Shown here piece after piece: positions 23,852 to 32,480 of a stretch of DNA of 64,000 nucleotides. The DNA comes from Dehalococcoidia bacterium. GTDB lineage: Bacteria > Chloroflexota > Dehalococcoidia > Dehalococcoidales > RBG-16-60-22. Positions within the stretch are counted from its first letter, which is position 1. Each line of letters opens with the position of its first letter. A program made the translations under genes and the position numbers. The notes beneath the pieces were generated by a model, which was not told where the DNA came from, did not search any database, and was given only the letters and a program-made list of their open reading frames with translations. Where the stretch lies: positions 1 to 64,000 of the forward strand of contig JAUXAC010000002.1 in NCBI GenBank assembly GCA_030615035.1. Direction: 5' to 3'.

Positions 23852-24946
23852 ATGAGCCAAGCAAAAATTGATTTTGCACAGCTCTGGGTTGAGGAGCAGC
23901 AATTGCTTGCCGAAATTGCCACGTTGGTTCCTGACAATGGGACGATTGTTGACATAGGAACTGCTCAAGGAGGTTCGGCCTTCATCTTCCATAAGGCTAC
24001 TCATCGCAAGGGAGTAAAGGTATACTCGTTTGACATCGCACCATCGCCGGAGGCTTATGAACACCTAAAAAACACGAACGTCACAATTGTGGCTAAATCT
24101 TCAACGGAAGGCGCCCTCACGTGGATGCGGACGGTTAGTAAGCCTGTTGACCTTCTGTTCATCGATGGGAGTCATGCTCTCCAGCATGTGTTTGCCGATT
24201 TTAATTCATGGGTGCCCTTTCTCAAACCTGGAGGGAAAATCATATTCCACGATTATGACTCAGCTGAGAGGGGAGGGTTAGTGCATCTAGGCACACGTAT
24301 TTGTCTAGATACAATATTGCGGAGCGGGTTTCTTGACGAGCCTGTTCATCAGTACAGAGTGCTCTCTGGGACAATCATACAGCCAAGCCAAGTGCGATTG
24401 AGTGAGAAAGCTTGCTATCAGACTTTTGCCGATTTGGGTCGTCAGATTGTTCACATTCGCGATACAGACTACTCTGGATGGACAATCGTTAATGATGGGC
24501 AGTTTGCTAAATTGCTTTGGGGGTGCCAAGGTGCACACAGGGCGGTGCCAATATCACCTGATAAAGCAAATGACCCTAATAAGAAATACCTGGTGTCTGT
24601 CCGACCGTTAGCCCCAGCTTTGAACTTACTGCGAGAGCGTAGTATATCAGGAGATTCAATTGTGGCAGTTGATAGCCTTTCGGCATGTTACATTGTCGCT
24701 CACGCCCTAGAAAGAAATCGGGATCACTGCCTTAAGCTGACATCTTCCCAAAAGGAGTTCCTTCGGTGGGAAGAAATATTATTCATGTTCGAACATGCCT
24801 TTGGTTCATCGCAGTTTCCTGATAAGCTGCCTGACGCTTCTGTTGAGTCGGACATAGCCCAACTGTCACGTATTGTTGCACGGGAACAGGTACGATTGAC
24901 TATCCTTTCTCATCTCCTGAAGACGTTTGTAAGCTGGACACCATGA
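23852..24946 (+). CDS. Class I SAM methyltransferase with unknown C-terminal half
   Basis: 364 residues. About 22-165 is a Rossmann methyltransferase of the Methyltransf_24 type (GTIVDIGTAQGGSAFIFHKA, LLFIDGSHALQHVFADF, KIIFHDYDS). About 190-364 shows no recognised fold. AGGAGA precedes ATG 23852. Bases 23800-23830 and 24956-24990 share wording (GAGAAGTATTCTTGC-type), suggesting this gene was inserted within a small duplication. Substrate unknown, probably a sugar or glycan. Confidence 0.75.
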   Translation: MSQAKIDFAQLWVEEQQLLAEIATLVPDNGTIVDIGTAQGGSAFIFHKATHRKGVKVYSFDIAPSPEAYEHLKNTNVTIVAKSSTEGALTWMRTVSKPVDLLFIDGSHALQHVFADFNSWVPFLKPGGKIIFHDYDSAERGGLVHLGTRICLDTILRSGFLDEPVHQYRVLSGTIIQPSQVRLSEKACYQTFADLGRQIVHIRDTDYSGWTIVNDGQFAKLLWGCQGAHRAVPISPDKANDPNKKYLVSVRPLAPALNLLRERSISGDSIVAVDSLSACYIVAHALERNRDHCLKLTSSQKEFLRWEEILFMFEHAFGSSQFPDKLPDASVESDIAQLSRIVAREQVRLTILSHLLKTFVSWTP

Positions 24947-25013
24947 GTCATGCGAGGCAAAATATTATGAGAAGTATTCTTGCCTATCAGAGGCCAGGCT
25001 CTGGAGGTGTAAA

Positions 25014-26132
25014 GTGAGAATAATGTTCGGCGACCTTAGAATTGGTGATATTGCCCGAAAATATGTGCAGGGAGCACTTGATAGAAACTGGGTTTCAGAA
25101 GGAGCGAACGTTAAAGAATTTGAGCAAAAATTTGCCGATAAGTTTGGCTATAAACATGCCATTGCCACAAGTTCAGGCACAGACGCTGACATAGTCTCTT
25201 GTGCTTCACTATATGATTTTGGCGCTAAAAGAGGGGATGAAATTATTGTGCCAGCACTATCCTTTGTTGCTACTGCCAATTCAATTTTAGCCGCCGGGTT
25301 CATTCCTAAATTTGTTGATATCAGAGTTGACACTCTAAATATTGACCCTTCTAAGATTGAGGACGCCATCACTGATAAGACTAGAGCCATCATGGTAGTT
25401 CACACCATGGGAAAACCCTGTGAAATGGACTCCATACTCCAAATTACTAAAACCCATAATTTAAAGATTATAGAAGATGCCTGTGAGGCACATGGTGCTA
25501 CCTATAAAGGCAGAGTTATCGGTAGCATCGGCGATATGGGGACTTTTAGTTTTTATGCGGCTCATGTGGTAGTTTCTGGCGAAGGTGGTATAATTGCTAC
25601 TGATAATGACGAAATCGCTAATGTGGTTAGGTCGGTAAAATCACATGGTCGCCCTCCTGGCAGCATATACTTCGATTTCCAGCGTATTGGTTTCAATTCA
25701 AGAATGAATGAATTGACCGCAGCTATTGGACTGGAAGGTATGGAGTATTTTGATGAAACCTTTAATAAACGCAAAAACAACTTATATAAACTATTGGAAT
25801 TAACTGAGGAATTATCTGATTATCTTTACTTTCTCGAAGAGGAAAGCCATGAGAAAGTAAGTCCCCATGCCTTCCCAATAGTCTTAAGAGATAAAAAACA
25901 TGACCGTAATAAACTTTACAACTATCTGGAATCAAATGGCATTCAATGCAAAACTTTATTCGGGAGTTTGCCTACTCAGCACCAAGCATTCAAATTTCTG
26001 AATTACAAATACGGTCAATTTCCGGCATCGGAATATGTAGGTGAAAACGGACTGCACTTTGGTATTCATCAATATTTGACCGAGGATGATTTACTCTATA
26101 TAAGCCAGACCTTAAAAGGCTATTTTAAATGA
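25014..26132 (+). CDS. PLP-dependent sugar 3-dehydratase-like enzyme (ColD type)
   Basis: 372 residues with the DegT/DnrJ/EryC1 fold: ATSSGTDADIVSCAS, pyridine-binding EDACEAHGATYKGR. Where aminotransferases have the PLP-linking Lys, this protein reads FSFYAAHVVVSGEGG, placing His184 there. The same swap defines ColD (GDP-4-keto-6-deoxymannose 3-dehydratase) and the E1/RfbH dehydratases; no iron-sulfur Cys cluster is evident, favouring ColD. So it should remove the 3-hydroxyl rather than transaminate. With the GDP-heptose genes it suggests a 3,6-dideoxyheptose. Start is GTG after GGAGGTG. The sugar is inference. Confidence 0.8.
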   Translation: MRIMFGDLRIGDIARKYVQGALDRNWVSEGANVKEFEQKFADKFGYKHAIATSSGTDADIVSCASLYDFGAKRGDEIIVPALSFVATANSILAAGFIPKFVDIRVDTLNIDPSKIEDAITDKTRAIMVVHTMGKPCEMDSILQITKTHNLKIIEDACEAHGATYKGRVIGSIGDMGTFSFYAAHVVVSGEGGIIATDNDEIANVVRSVKSHGRPPGSIYFDFQRIGFNSRMNELTAAIGLEGMEYFDETFNKRKNNLYKLLELTEELSDYLYFLEEESHEKVSPHAFPIVLRDKKHDRNKLYNYLESNGIQCKTLFGSLPTQHQAFKFLNYKYGQFPASEYVGENGLHFGIHQYLTEDDLLYISQTLKGYFK

Positions 26133-26151
26133 GAAGGATACCATATAGGTA

Positions 26152-26280
26152 ATGGAAGCAAAACCATATATGATTATCAAGCCCAGGAAAGGCTGGCAGC
26201 TAATAAATTTCAAAGAGTTAGTAGCGTATCGGGATCTATTCTATTTTCTTGTTATCCGTGATATAAAAGTGCGTAGTTGA
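26152..26280 (+). pseudogene. N-terminal fragment of a Wzm-type export permease
   Basis: 42 codons: IKPRKGWQLINFKELVAYRD then FLVIRDIKVR. This is the cytoplasmic N-terminal segment typical of ABC-2 polysaccharide export permeases (Wzm/TagG). It stops at TGA 26278-26280 before any full membrane domain; the partner ATPase (Wzt) is not seen. Confidence 0.7.
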
Positions 26281-26287
26281 GATAACA

Positions 26288-26408
26288 ATGGAGAAACGAA
26301 AAAATAGTTTCAAGATAATCTGGTTTTTCTTTAAACCGTATAGACTACGTGTTCTAGTACTATTTATTTTGTCTCTACTGGTTGGTGGTTTAGAAGCTGC
26401 CACTGTAG
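26288..26408 (+). pseudogene. N-terminal fragment of an MsbA-like ABC exporter
   Basis: About 40 codons from ATG 26288: IIWFFFKPYRLRVLVLFILS then LLVGGLEAATVA. This closely matches the start of the intact exporter at 39897 (MLWFFLKPYKSHLLILLILS). At 26408/26409 the DNA switches abruptly to an SDR gene. Confidence 0.75.
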
Positions 26409-26807
26409 CCGCTGACGGATTATTCCAAGTACAAGGCTCTATGCGAGGAGGTGTTGCTTAGAGAACAGTCTCCTGACTTCACTACGATAGTTATCCGGTC
26501 GGCAACAGTTTGTGGTTACTCTCCCCGATTAAGGCTCGATCTGGTAGTAAACATCATGACTAATCTAGCGGTAAATACCGGCCGTATCACAGTGCTTGGG
26601 GGTCAACAGAAAAGGCCAAACATCCATATTGAAGATGTGACCGACTTGTATATTCAGCTTTTAGAATTGCCCGATGAAATAGTTGCTGGTAAAATATTCA
26701 ATGTCGGGTATCAAAATTATCAGATCCTGGAAATTGCCGAATTGGTGCAGAAAGTAGTCGGGAAAGAGGGGGTGGAAATAGTTATTAGACCGACTACTGT
26801 GACCTGA
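26409..26807 (+). pseudogene. Internal fragment of an extended-SDR sugar epimerase
   Basis: An open frame begins exactly at the junction (26409) with PLTDYSKYKALCEE, which holds the catalytic Tyr/Lys, and continues SATVCGYSPRLRLDLVVN to VIRPTT, then ends at an early stop. It is homologous to the C-terminal half of the gene at 18419 but lacks the NAD-binding domain and the end. Not expected to be active. Confidence 0.75.
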
Positions 26808-26865
26808 CCCACCTAATTTCGCAAGCCTTCCGGCAGCGGCTCTAAAAATGGGAGACCGCGACAAA

Positions 26866-27165
26866 ATGATCTATTGCTTTGACATAGATGGGACGCTCTG
26901 CAGCGACACTCAGGGAAATTACCCTGAGGCAACTCCTTGCCTGGAAGTCATCTCAAAGCTAAATAAGCTATATGATGCCGGGCATACTATTATTCTGCAC
27001 ACTGCTCGGGGTTTCACAACAGGGATTGACTGGCGCACGCTTACAGAACATCAATTGAAGGCGTGGAACGTTAAGTACCATCGCTTAGTAATGGGTAGGC
27101 CTGGAGCAGATGTCTATGTAGACGACAAATGTATCCATGTCTCAGAGTGGATACAACATGATTAA
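26866..27165 (+). CDS. Small HAD-like phosphatase of capsule-type loci
   Basis: 99 residues from ATG 26866 (an in-frame ATG six codons earlier is possible). MIYCFDIDGTLCSDTQGNYP has the HAD DxDGT nucleophile motif; ILHTARGFTTG is the second motif and VDDKC the last. The minimal size and lack of a cap domain match small phosphatases in capsule and O-antigen loci. Substrate unknown. Confidence 0.7.
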   Translation: MIYCFDIDGTLCSDTQGNYPEATPCLEVISKLNKLYDAGHTIILHTARGFTTGIDWRTLTEHQLKAWNVKYHRLVMGRPGADVYVDDKCIHVSEWIQHD

Positions 27166-27237
27166 CAGACGACTAAGATAAGAGGATTAATTGCATTTAG
27201 TAAAACTCTTTGGGATAACCACGACTAGTTAACCTGA

Positions 27238-27266
27238 TTGACAAAAGGCAACACTGGGGCTATGAT
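27238..27266 (+). promoter_or_regulatory. Strong candidate promoter
   Basis: TTGACA (27238-27243), 17-base spacer, TATGAT (27261-27266), followed by ATGGACAACTGGC. Sequence after the -10 matches that after the promoter at 19407, so the two are duplicates. Drives the gene at 27352. Confidence 0.65.
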
Positions 27267-27351
27267 ATGGACAACTGGCGCTTTGGGGATATATGGGCTC
27301 GCATACATAGTGAGCTTTGTTAAGTTGTTATAATAACCAGAGGAATTATAG

Positions 27352-28740
27352 ATGCAAGTACTGTTGATTGCTTATGATAATGATTCTTACATACACGATT
27401 TTCCCATGGGGCTTGCGTATATTGCGTCAGCACTGAGAAACGCAGGGCACAATGTTATGATATATAACCAGGATCAATTCCACTATCCTGAATCCCACCT
27501 GGTTGACTATTTAACCAATAATCACTTTGACGTTGTTGGCCTTGGTGTGGTGGGTGGTTATTACCAATACCAAAAATTATTAAAAATATCCGAGGCTATT
27601 GGTTCTGTGCCCAATCGCCCTCTATATATCTTGGGAGGGCATGGTCCTGCTCCCGAGCCCGAATATTTCCTGAAAAAAACCAATGCTGATGTAATTGTCA
27701 TTGGTGAAGGAGATATGACGATTGTCAATTTACTGGATGCTTTTGAAAATAAACGGGGTTTATCTTCGGTAAATGGCATTGCGTATCTTGATGGTGAACG
27801 TTTGGTTCTTACTAAACCTCGGGAACCGGTTGAAGATTTGGATTCAATATCTTTACCTGCATGGGACCTTTTCCCAATGGATTACTATTCATTGATTAGG
27901 CTGCCGCATATAGGAAATAATGAAAGAGCTTTTTCCGTTTTGACTAGCAGGGGCTGCCCGTTTAGGTGTAATTTCTGCTATAGAATGGATAAGGGATTTC
28001 GGCCTAGGTCATCTGAAAGCATTATTGAAGAAATCCAAATTCTTAAGAAAAATTATGGAATCTCCTATATTGAGTTTTTTGACGAGCTTTTAATGTCTTC
28101 AGCAAAGAGAACTGTAATGTTATGTGAGGCTTTCATTAAAGCTAAGCTAAATATAGAATGGAGTTGTAACGGGAGGCTTAACTTTGCTAGGCCTGAAGTT
28201 TTAAAAATCATGAAGAAGGCTGGATGCGTCTTTATTAACTATGGTATTGAATCCATGGATGATAATATGTTAAAGGTTATGAATAAGAATCTTACTACAG
28301 GCCAGATTATTAAGGGTATAGAAGCAACTTTGGCTGAGGGTATATCTCCGGGGTTTAACATTATTTTTGGGAATATTGGAGAGACCCCAGAGATATTGCA
28401 AAAAGGGGTAGAATTTCTGCTTAAATATGATGACCATTCTCAGCTAAGAACAATTCGTCCCGTGACACCATATCCGGGCTGTGATTTATACTATTATGCT
28501 ATGGAAAGGGGGCTGCTCAAAGACTGTGCCGACTTTTACGAGAATAAGCATATAAATTCAGATTTGCTATCGGTTAATTTTACAGATTTATCCGATGATG
28601 AGTTTTACAGAGTTCTTTTTGAGGCAAATAAGACTCTATTAGAGAATTATTATCAACACCAGTTAGAATCGATGACACGTGTTGCTGAGAAGCTTTACTT
28701 CCAAAGGGATGCAAGTTTCAGGGGGTTTCGCCAAACTTAA
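27352..28740 (+). CDS. B12-binding-type radical SAM protein
   Basis: 462 residues. About 1-130 is a B12-binding-like domain (MQVLLIAYDNDSY start, ILGGHGPAPEPEYFL). The SAM core begins SRGCPFRCNFCYRMDKGFRP (CxxxCxxC), with YGIESMDDNML and FNIIFGNIGETPE further on. It is only distantly similar to the protein at 22265. Probable sugar or glycan modification, by context. Confidence 0.85.
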   Translation: MQVLLIAYDNDSYIHDFPMGLAYIASALRNAGHNVMIYNQDQFHYPESHLVDYLTNNHFDVVGLGVVGGYYQYQKLLKISEAIGSVPNRPLYILGGHGPAPEPEYFLKKTNADVIVIGEGDMTIVNLLDAFENKRGLSSVNGIAYLDGERLVLTKPREPVEDLDSISLPAWDLFPMDYYSLIRLPHIGNNERAFSVLTSRGCPFRCNFCYRMDKGFRPRSSESIIEEIQILKKNYGISYIEFFDELLMSSAKRTVMLCEAFIKAKLNIEWSCNGRLNFARPEVLKIMKKAGCVFINYGIESMDDNMLKVMNKNLTTGQIIKGIEATLAEGISPGFNIIFGNIGETPEILQKGVEFLLKYDDHSQLRTIRPVTPYPGCDLYYYAMERGLLKDCADFYENKHINSDLLSVNFTDLSDDEFYRVLFEANKTLLENYYQHQLESMTRVAEKLYFQRDASFRGFRQT

Positions 28741-28841
28741 GAAGAAATTACGATTTGCGCATTGCTTAGCCCAATAACAATCGTAGCGATGCTAAGGGTC
28801 TCGCTATCTGCAAAGTGAATGCTAGCATGTAGGAGGGCATC

Positions 28842-29720
28842 ATGAGTGAACGAAAAACGGTGAAGATTGGCAATAAGATTGTGGGCGATGGATATCCCTG
28901 TTACGTTGTCGCCGAGGTAGGTATTAACCACAATGGCTCCTTAGAAATTGCTAAGAAGCTCATAGATGTGGCAACAACTTGTGGTTGCGATGCGGTTAAG
29001 TTTCAAAAAAGGACGATAGAGGTGGTATATTCTCCTGAAGAGCTGGCAAAACCTCGGGAAAGTCCCTTCGGAACAACGAATGGTGACCTTAAGCGAGGTC
29101 TAGAATTTGGCTATGAGCAATATACTGAGATTAATAAATATTGCAAGGAGAAGGGAATAGACTGGTTTGCTTCCTGCTGGGACAAGGGTTCTGTAGACTT
29201 CATCGAACAACTCAATCCTGTGTGCTATAAGATTGCCTCAGCCTGCTTAACAGATGACGACCTCCTCAGATATCATAGAGAATTTGGTAGACCCATCATT
29301 CTTTCCACAGGAATGAGTGAGATGCCTTTAATAGAGCATGCTGTCGAAGTCCTGGGAACAGACGACTTGGTCATACTTCATTGTACTTCTACATACCCCT
29401 GCAAACTAGACGAATTGAATCTAAAGGGGCTTCTGACCCTAGAAGAAAGATTTAATGTACCCGTTGGCTATTCAGGACACGAAGTCGGATTGTGGACCAC
29501 TTTCGCGGCTGTAGTACTAGGGGCTTGTTTGGTGGAAAGACACATAACATTGGATAGAGCGATGTGGGGGAGTGACCAGGCGGCCTCTGTTGAACTTCGG
29601 GGAGTTGCTAAGTTAGTCGAAGAAGTGCGAGACTTGGAAGTTGCAATGGGTGATGGTAAAATCAGGATTCATGAGAGCGAAAGGCCAATCATACAAAAGT
29701 TGAGGCGGATAAAAAGATGA
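28842..29720 (+). CDS. NeuB-type nonulosonate synthase lacking its SAF domain
   Basis: 292 residues against about 330-350 for the family. The catalytic TIM barrel is complete: VAEVGINHNGSLEIAKKLID, KFQKR, SGHEVGLWTTFAAV, VERHITLDRAMWGSDQA. It ends at PIIQKLRRIKR, where the normal linker to the SAF domain would begin. In NeuB/LegI the SAF domain helps form the dimer active site, so this may be impaired, or complemented in trans by the stranded domain at 16047. Condenses phosphoenolpyruvate with an amino sugar. Overlaps the next frame by ATGA; TAGGAGGG precedes the ATG. Confidence 0.82.
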   Translation: MSERKTVKIGNKIVGDGYPCYVVAEVGINHNGSLEIAKKLIDVATTCGCDAVKFQKRTIEVVYSPEELAKPRESPFGTTNGDLKRGLEFGYEQYTEINKYCKEKGIDWFASCWDKGSVDFIEQLNPVCYKIASACLTDDDLLRYHREFGRPIILSTGMSEMPLIEHAVEVLGTDDLVILHCTSTYPCKLDELNLKGLLTLEERFNVPVGYSGHEVGLWTTFAAVVLGACLVERHITLDRAMWGSDQAASVELRGVAKLVEEVRDLEVAMGDGKIRIHESERPIIQKLRRIKR

Positions 29721-29860
29721 GCAAGGTTGTTCTCCTTGACATTGATGTTGTGCTGACGGACGGCACAGCTTCTGTTAATTCAAGAGGTGAGGAATCTAAA
29801 ACTGTGTCCTTCGATGATATTGATGCTATCTTTGAGCTTAAGCCGAAAGGAAGGTATTAG
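29717..29860 (+). pseudogene. N-terminal fragment of a KdsC-like phosphatase
   Basis: 47 codons overlapping the NeuB-type stop by ATGA. VVLLDIDVVLTDGTASVNSR matches the opening of KdsC-type HAD phosphatases (usually LLDIDGVLTDG; the Gly is Val here). It stops at TAG 29858-29860 after FELKPKGRY. This phosphatase domain often accompanies CMP-sugar synthetases. Probably inactive. Confidence 0.7.
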
Positions 29861-29904
29861 CAATCCTGAATATCAAAGCTTATAATGAATGGGGGGTGAA
29901 TTAG

Positions 29905-30648
29905 ATAGAAGTCGTTGCTATTATTCCGGCGCGTGCCGGGTCAAAAGGTGTACCAAAGAAGAACATACAGCTTTTGGGTGGGTATCCTTTAATTGCGTAT
30001 TCCATTGTAGCATCAGCTATGTCTAAAGAAATTGAACGAGTTATCGTATCAACAGATTCGGAAGAAATCGCGGGAATATCACGCTATTATGGTGCAGAAG
30101 TTCCTTTTCTTCGTCCTTCTCAATACGCTAGGGATGAATCTCCTGATAGTGAATGGGTTTTGCATGTAATAAATTGGTTTGAAGAAAGTGAGGGACGGGT
30201 ACCTGAATTTTTAATTCATCTTCGACCGACAACACCGCTCAGAGAGACAACTGTTATTGATTCGGCAATTGTTGAAATCAGAAATCGGCTAGAGGCTACA
30301 TCCTTACGTTCCGGACATCTAGCCCCGGAATCACCCTTTAAATGGTTTGTCAGAGATGACGAAGGCTACTTTAAAGGTATTCTTCCTGAGTACTCTAGCG
30401 AATATCTTAATAAGCCGAGACAGTTTTTTCCGAACGTATATATTCCAGACGGATATGTGGACATCCTGAAAACCTCGTTTATCCGTGAGTCTGGACTCCT
30501 GCATGGTGAAGAAATGATAGGTTTCATATCTCCTGCATGTCACGAAGTGGACACTATTGAAGATTTTGAGTTTCTGCAATTTGAGTTGGAACGAAAAGGA
30601 AGTCCTCTGTATAATTATCTTAAAATAAACTTCCCGTTGGGTGAGTAA
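29905..30648 (+). CDS. CMP-sugar synthetase (NeuA-like) with a probable ATA start
   Basis: 247 residues if started at ATA 29905, the first codon after an in-frame TAG; GGGGGTG lies eight bases upstream. This start is needed to keep AIIPARAGSKGVPKKNI, the nucleotide-binding motif of acylneuraminate/Kdo cytidylyltransferases. The first standard start (TTG 29974) would delete it. Later HLRPTTPLR and FPNVYIPDGYVDI also match the family. It would activate the NeuB product as a CMP-sugar. Either a rare start or damage at the 5' end is possible. Confidence 0.75.
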   Translation: MEVVAIIPARAGSKGVPKKNIQLLGGYPLIAYSIVASAMSKEIERVIVSTDSEEIAGISRYYGAEVPFLRPSQYARDESPDSEWVLHVINWFEESEGRVPEFLIHLRPTTPLRETTVIDSAIVEIRNRLEATSLRSGHLAPESPFKWFVRDDEGYFKGILPEYSSEYLNKPRQFFPNVYIPDGYVDILKTSFIRESGLLHGEEMIGFISPACHEVDTIEDFEFLQFELERKGSPLYNYLKINFPLGE

Positions 30649-30649
30649 A

Positions 30650-32047
30650 ATGTCAGGGTGGGATTTTAGTATGGTTCCTGTGGATGCTCCAAAAGTAAAT
30701 ACAAAATATAGGCGAATTGTTACTAAAATCCCTGTGCCGGAAAGTCTGGAGATTTTTGAAGCATTAGAGAAATATGAGTCAAGGTCTATGCATGGCCAGC
30801 TACCTGTGGTATGGGATAGGGCGGAAGATTTTCAGGTCTTTGATCCTTACGGTAATATCTGGATTGACTTTACTTCTACAATTTTTCTAACAAATACTGG
30901 ACATGCAAATCAAAAAATTATTTCAGCGCTACAAAAAAACCTTAAACAGAAGCTCCTTCATACTTACACATTCGCTCATAAAAGCCGTGCTGATTTTTTG
31001 AAAAAATTGATTGAAATAACTCCTAAACAATTTGAGAAAGCCTTTTTACTGTCGACAGGAACCGAGACGACAGAATGCGCTATAAAACTAATGAGAATGC
31101 ATGGGCAAACAGTTAGGCCATCCAAAATCGTTATTATTTCATTTAGAGATGCAATGCATGGGCGTACAATGGGGGCGGAGATGCTAAAAGGTGATCCTAA
31201 AACGTCAGCGTGGATTGGGTATAGGGATCCCAATATGTATCATCTACCAGTGCCTTTTCCTTGGACAGCAAGAGGTAAGACTCAGCATGATTATGAGTGG
31301 GGACAGCATTTTTATGAAGATATGCAAGCCCTTAATAAGGATGGATTGGATTTTAGCAACATTGTCGGTTTTATTATAGAATTGTATATAGGTTGGGGAG
31401 CATTTTTTTATCCGGTTGCTTATATTAAAGCACTTGATGCTTTTGCCAAAGAGCATGATGCTTTGGTGGTGTTTGACGAAATTCAGGCAGGTTTTGGAAG
31501 AACTGGAAAGCTGTTTGGCTACCAGCACTATGGGATTGAACCAGATCTAATTTGTCTTGGCAAAGCTATAAGTGGCAGCTTACCGCTGTCTGCGGTTATC
31601 GGTAGACAAAAAATAATGGATCTACCCGATGTGGGGTCGATGAGTAGCACCCACTCAGCAAATCCTCTTTGCTGCGCGGCCGGACTTGCCAATTTAGAGG
31701 CGATTGAGGCAGGTAATCTTGTGGAAGAGTCGGCGAGAAAGGGAGTAATACTTCATAATCGTTTAAACGAACTCAAAATTAGATATGCCCATAGAGTTTC
31801 ACACATTTTTGGGAAGGGGTTACTTGCCGGAGTTATTTTTAGAAATTCCAAAACTGATGAACCTGACAGCATTTTCCCCAGTAAAGTCTGTGAGAAAGCG
31901 ATGCAGAAGGGATTGTTGTTAGTTCATACAGGCAGGGAATCCGTCAAAATAGGACCACCTTTAACAATTGCTGACGATGCACTTATTGAGGGTTTAGATG
32001 TGTTAGAGGAATCTATTGCAGAAGTAGATTCAGAGGAGACGGAGTGA
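30650..32047 (+). CDS. Class III PLP aminotransferase
   Basis: 465 residues from ATG 30650 (GGGTGAG upstream, one base after the previous stop). STGTETTECAIKLMRMHGQT binds PLP phosphate; VVFDEIQAGFGRTGKLFGYQ contains the pyridine-binding Asp; CLGKAISGSLPLSAVIG carries the catalytic Lys. This is the 4-aminobutyrate/ornithine type rather than the DegT type usual for sugars. Placed between a CMP-sugar synthetase and a VOC protein, it probably aminates a terminal aldehyde or keto group of a nonulosonate-like sugar; inference. Confidence 0.85.
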   Translation: MSGWDFSMVPVDAPKVNTKYRRIVTKIPVPESLEIFEALEKYESRSMHGQLPVVWDRAEDFQVFDPYGNIWIDFTSTIFLTNTGHANQKIISALQKNLKQKLLHTYTFAHKSRADFLKKLIEITPKQFEKAFLLSTGTETTECAIKLMRMHGQTVRPSKIVIISFRDAMHGRTMGAEMLKGDPKTSAWIGYRDPNMYHLPVPFPWTARGKTQHDYEWGQHFYEDMQALNKDGLDFSNIVGFIIELYIGWGAFFYPVAYIKALDAFAKEHDALVVFDEIQAGFGRTGKLFGYQHYGIEPDLICLGKAISGSLPLSAVIGRQKIMDLPDVGSMSSTHSANPLCCAAGLANLEAIEAGNLVEESARKGVILHNRLNELKIRYAHRVSHIFGKGLLAGVIFRNSKTDEPDSIFPSKVCEKAMQKGLLLVHTGRESVKIGPPLTIADDALIEGLDVLEESIAEVDSEETE

Positions 32048-32048
32048 A

Positions 32049-32480
32049 GTGAAAGCAATAAGGCACACGGGAATTGTCGTTAGTGATTTTGAACGGGCTT
32101 TGCATTTTTATGTTGAATTGCTCGGCTTGAAAGTTATGAAAAGAATGGACGAGTCGGGAGAATACATTGATAATATTAGTGGTTCAAAAAATGTTATGGT
32201 CACAACAGTAAAGATGGCTGCAGAGGATGGCAACCTTATTGAACTTTTGTATTATCATTCACATATGCAAAAATCGGCAAGGGTCAGAGAAATTTGCGAG
32301 ACAGGCATCTCGCACATAGCTTTTACAGTTGAAAATGTGGATGCAGAGTATGAAAGATTATCAAAAGCAGGTGTGCAATTTAGCTCACTCCCACAAAGAT
32401 CTCCAGATGGTTATGCTAAAGTTACATTCTGTAGAGATCCAGATGGGACGTTGATTGAGCTTGTGGAGTTGTTGAATTGA
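32049..32480 (+). CDS. VOC-superfamily (glyoxalase-like) protein
   Basis: 143 residues from GTG 32049. IRHTGIVVSDFERALHFYVE and the second half SHIAFTVENVDAEYERL...YAKVTFCRDPDGTLIELVEL show the paired beta-alpha-beta-beta-beta units and the His/Glu metal ligands. The family includes epimerases, lyases and dioxygenases; an epimerase or isomerase acting on a pathway sugar fits the context. TTGA overlap with the next frame. Confidence 0.8.
   Translation: MKAIRHTGIVVSDFERALHFYVELLGLKVMKRMDESGEYIDNISGSKNVMVTTVKMAAEDGNLIELLYYHSHMQKSARVREICETGISHIAFTVENVDAEYERLSKAGVQFSSLPQRSPDGYAKVTFCRDPDGTLIELVELLN

Noticed and set aside
25014..26132. Sugar aminotransferase
   Set aside because: The PLP Schiff-base Lys is replaced by His184, so a 3-dehydratase assignment is preferred.
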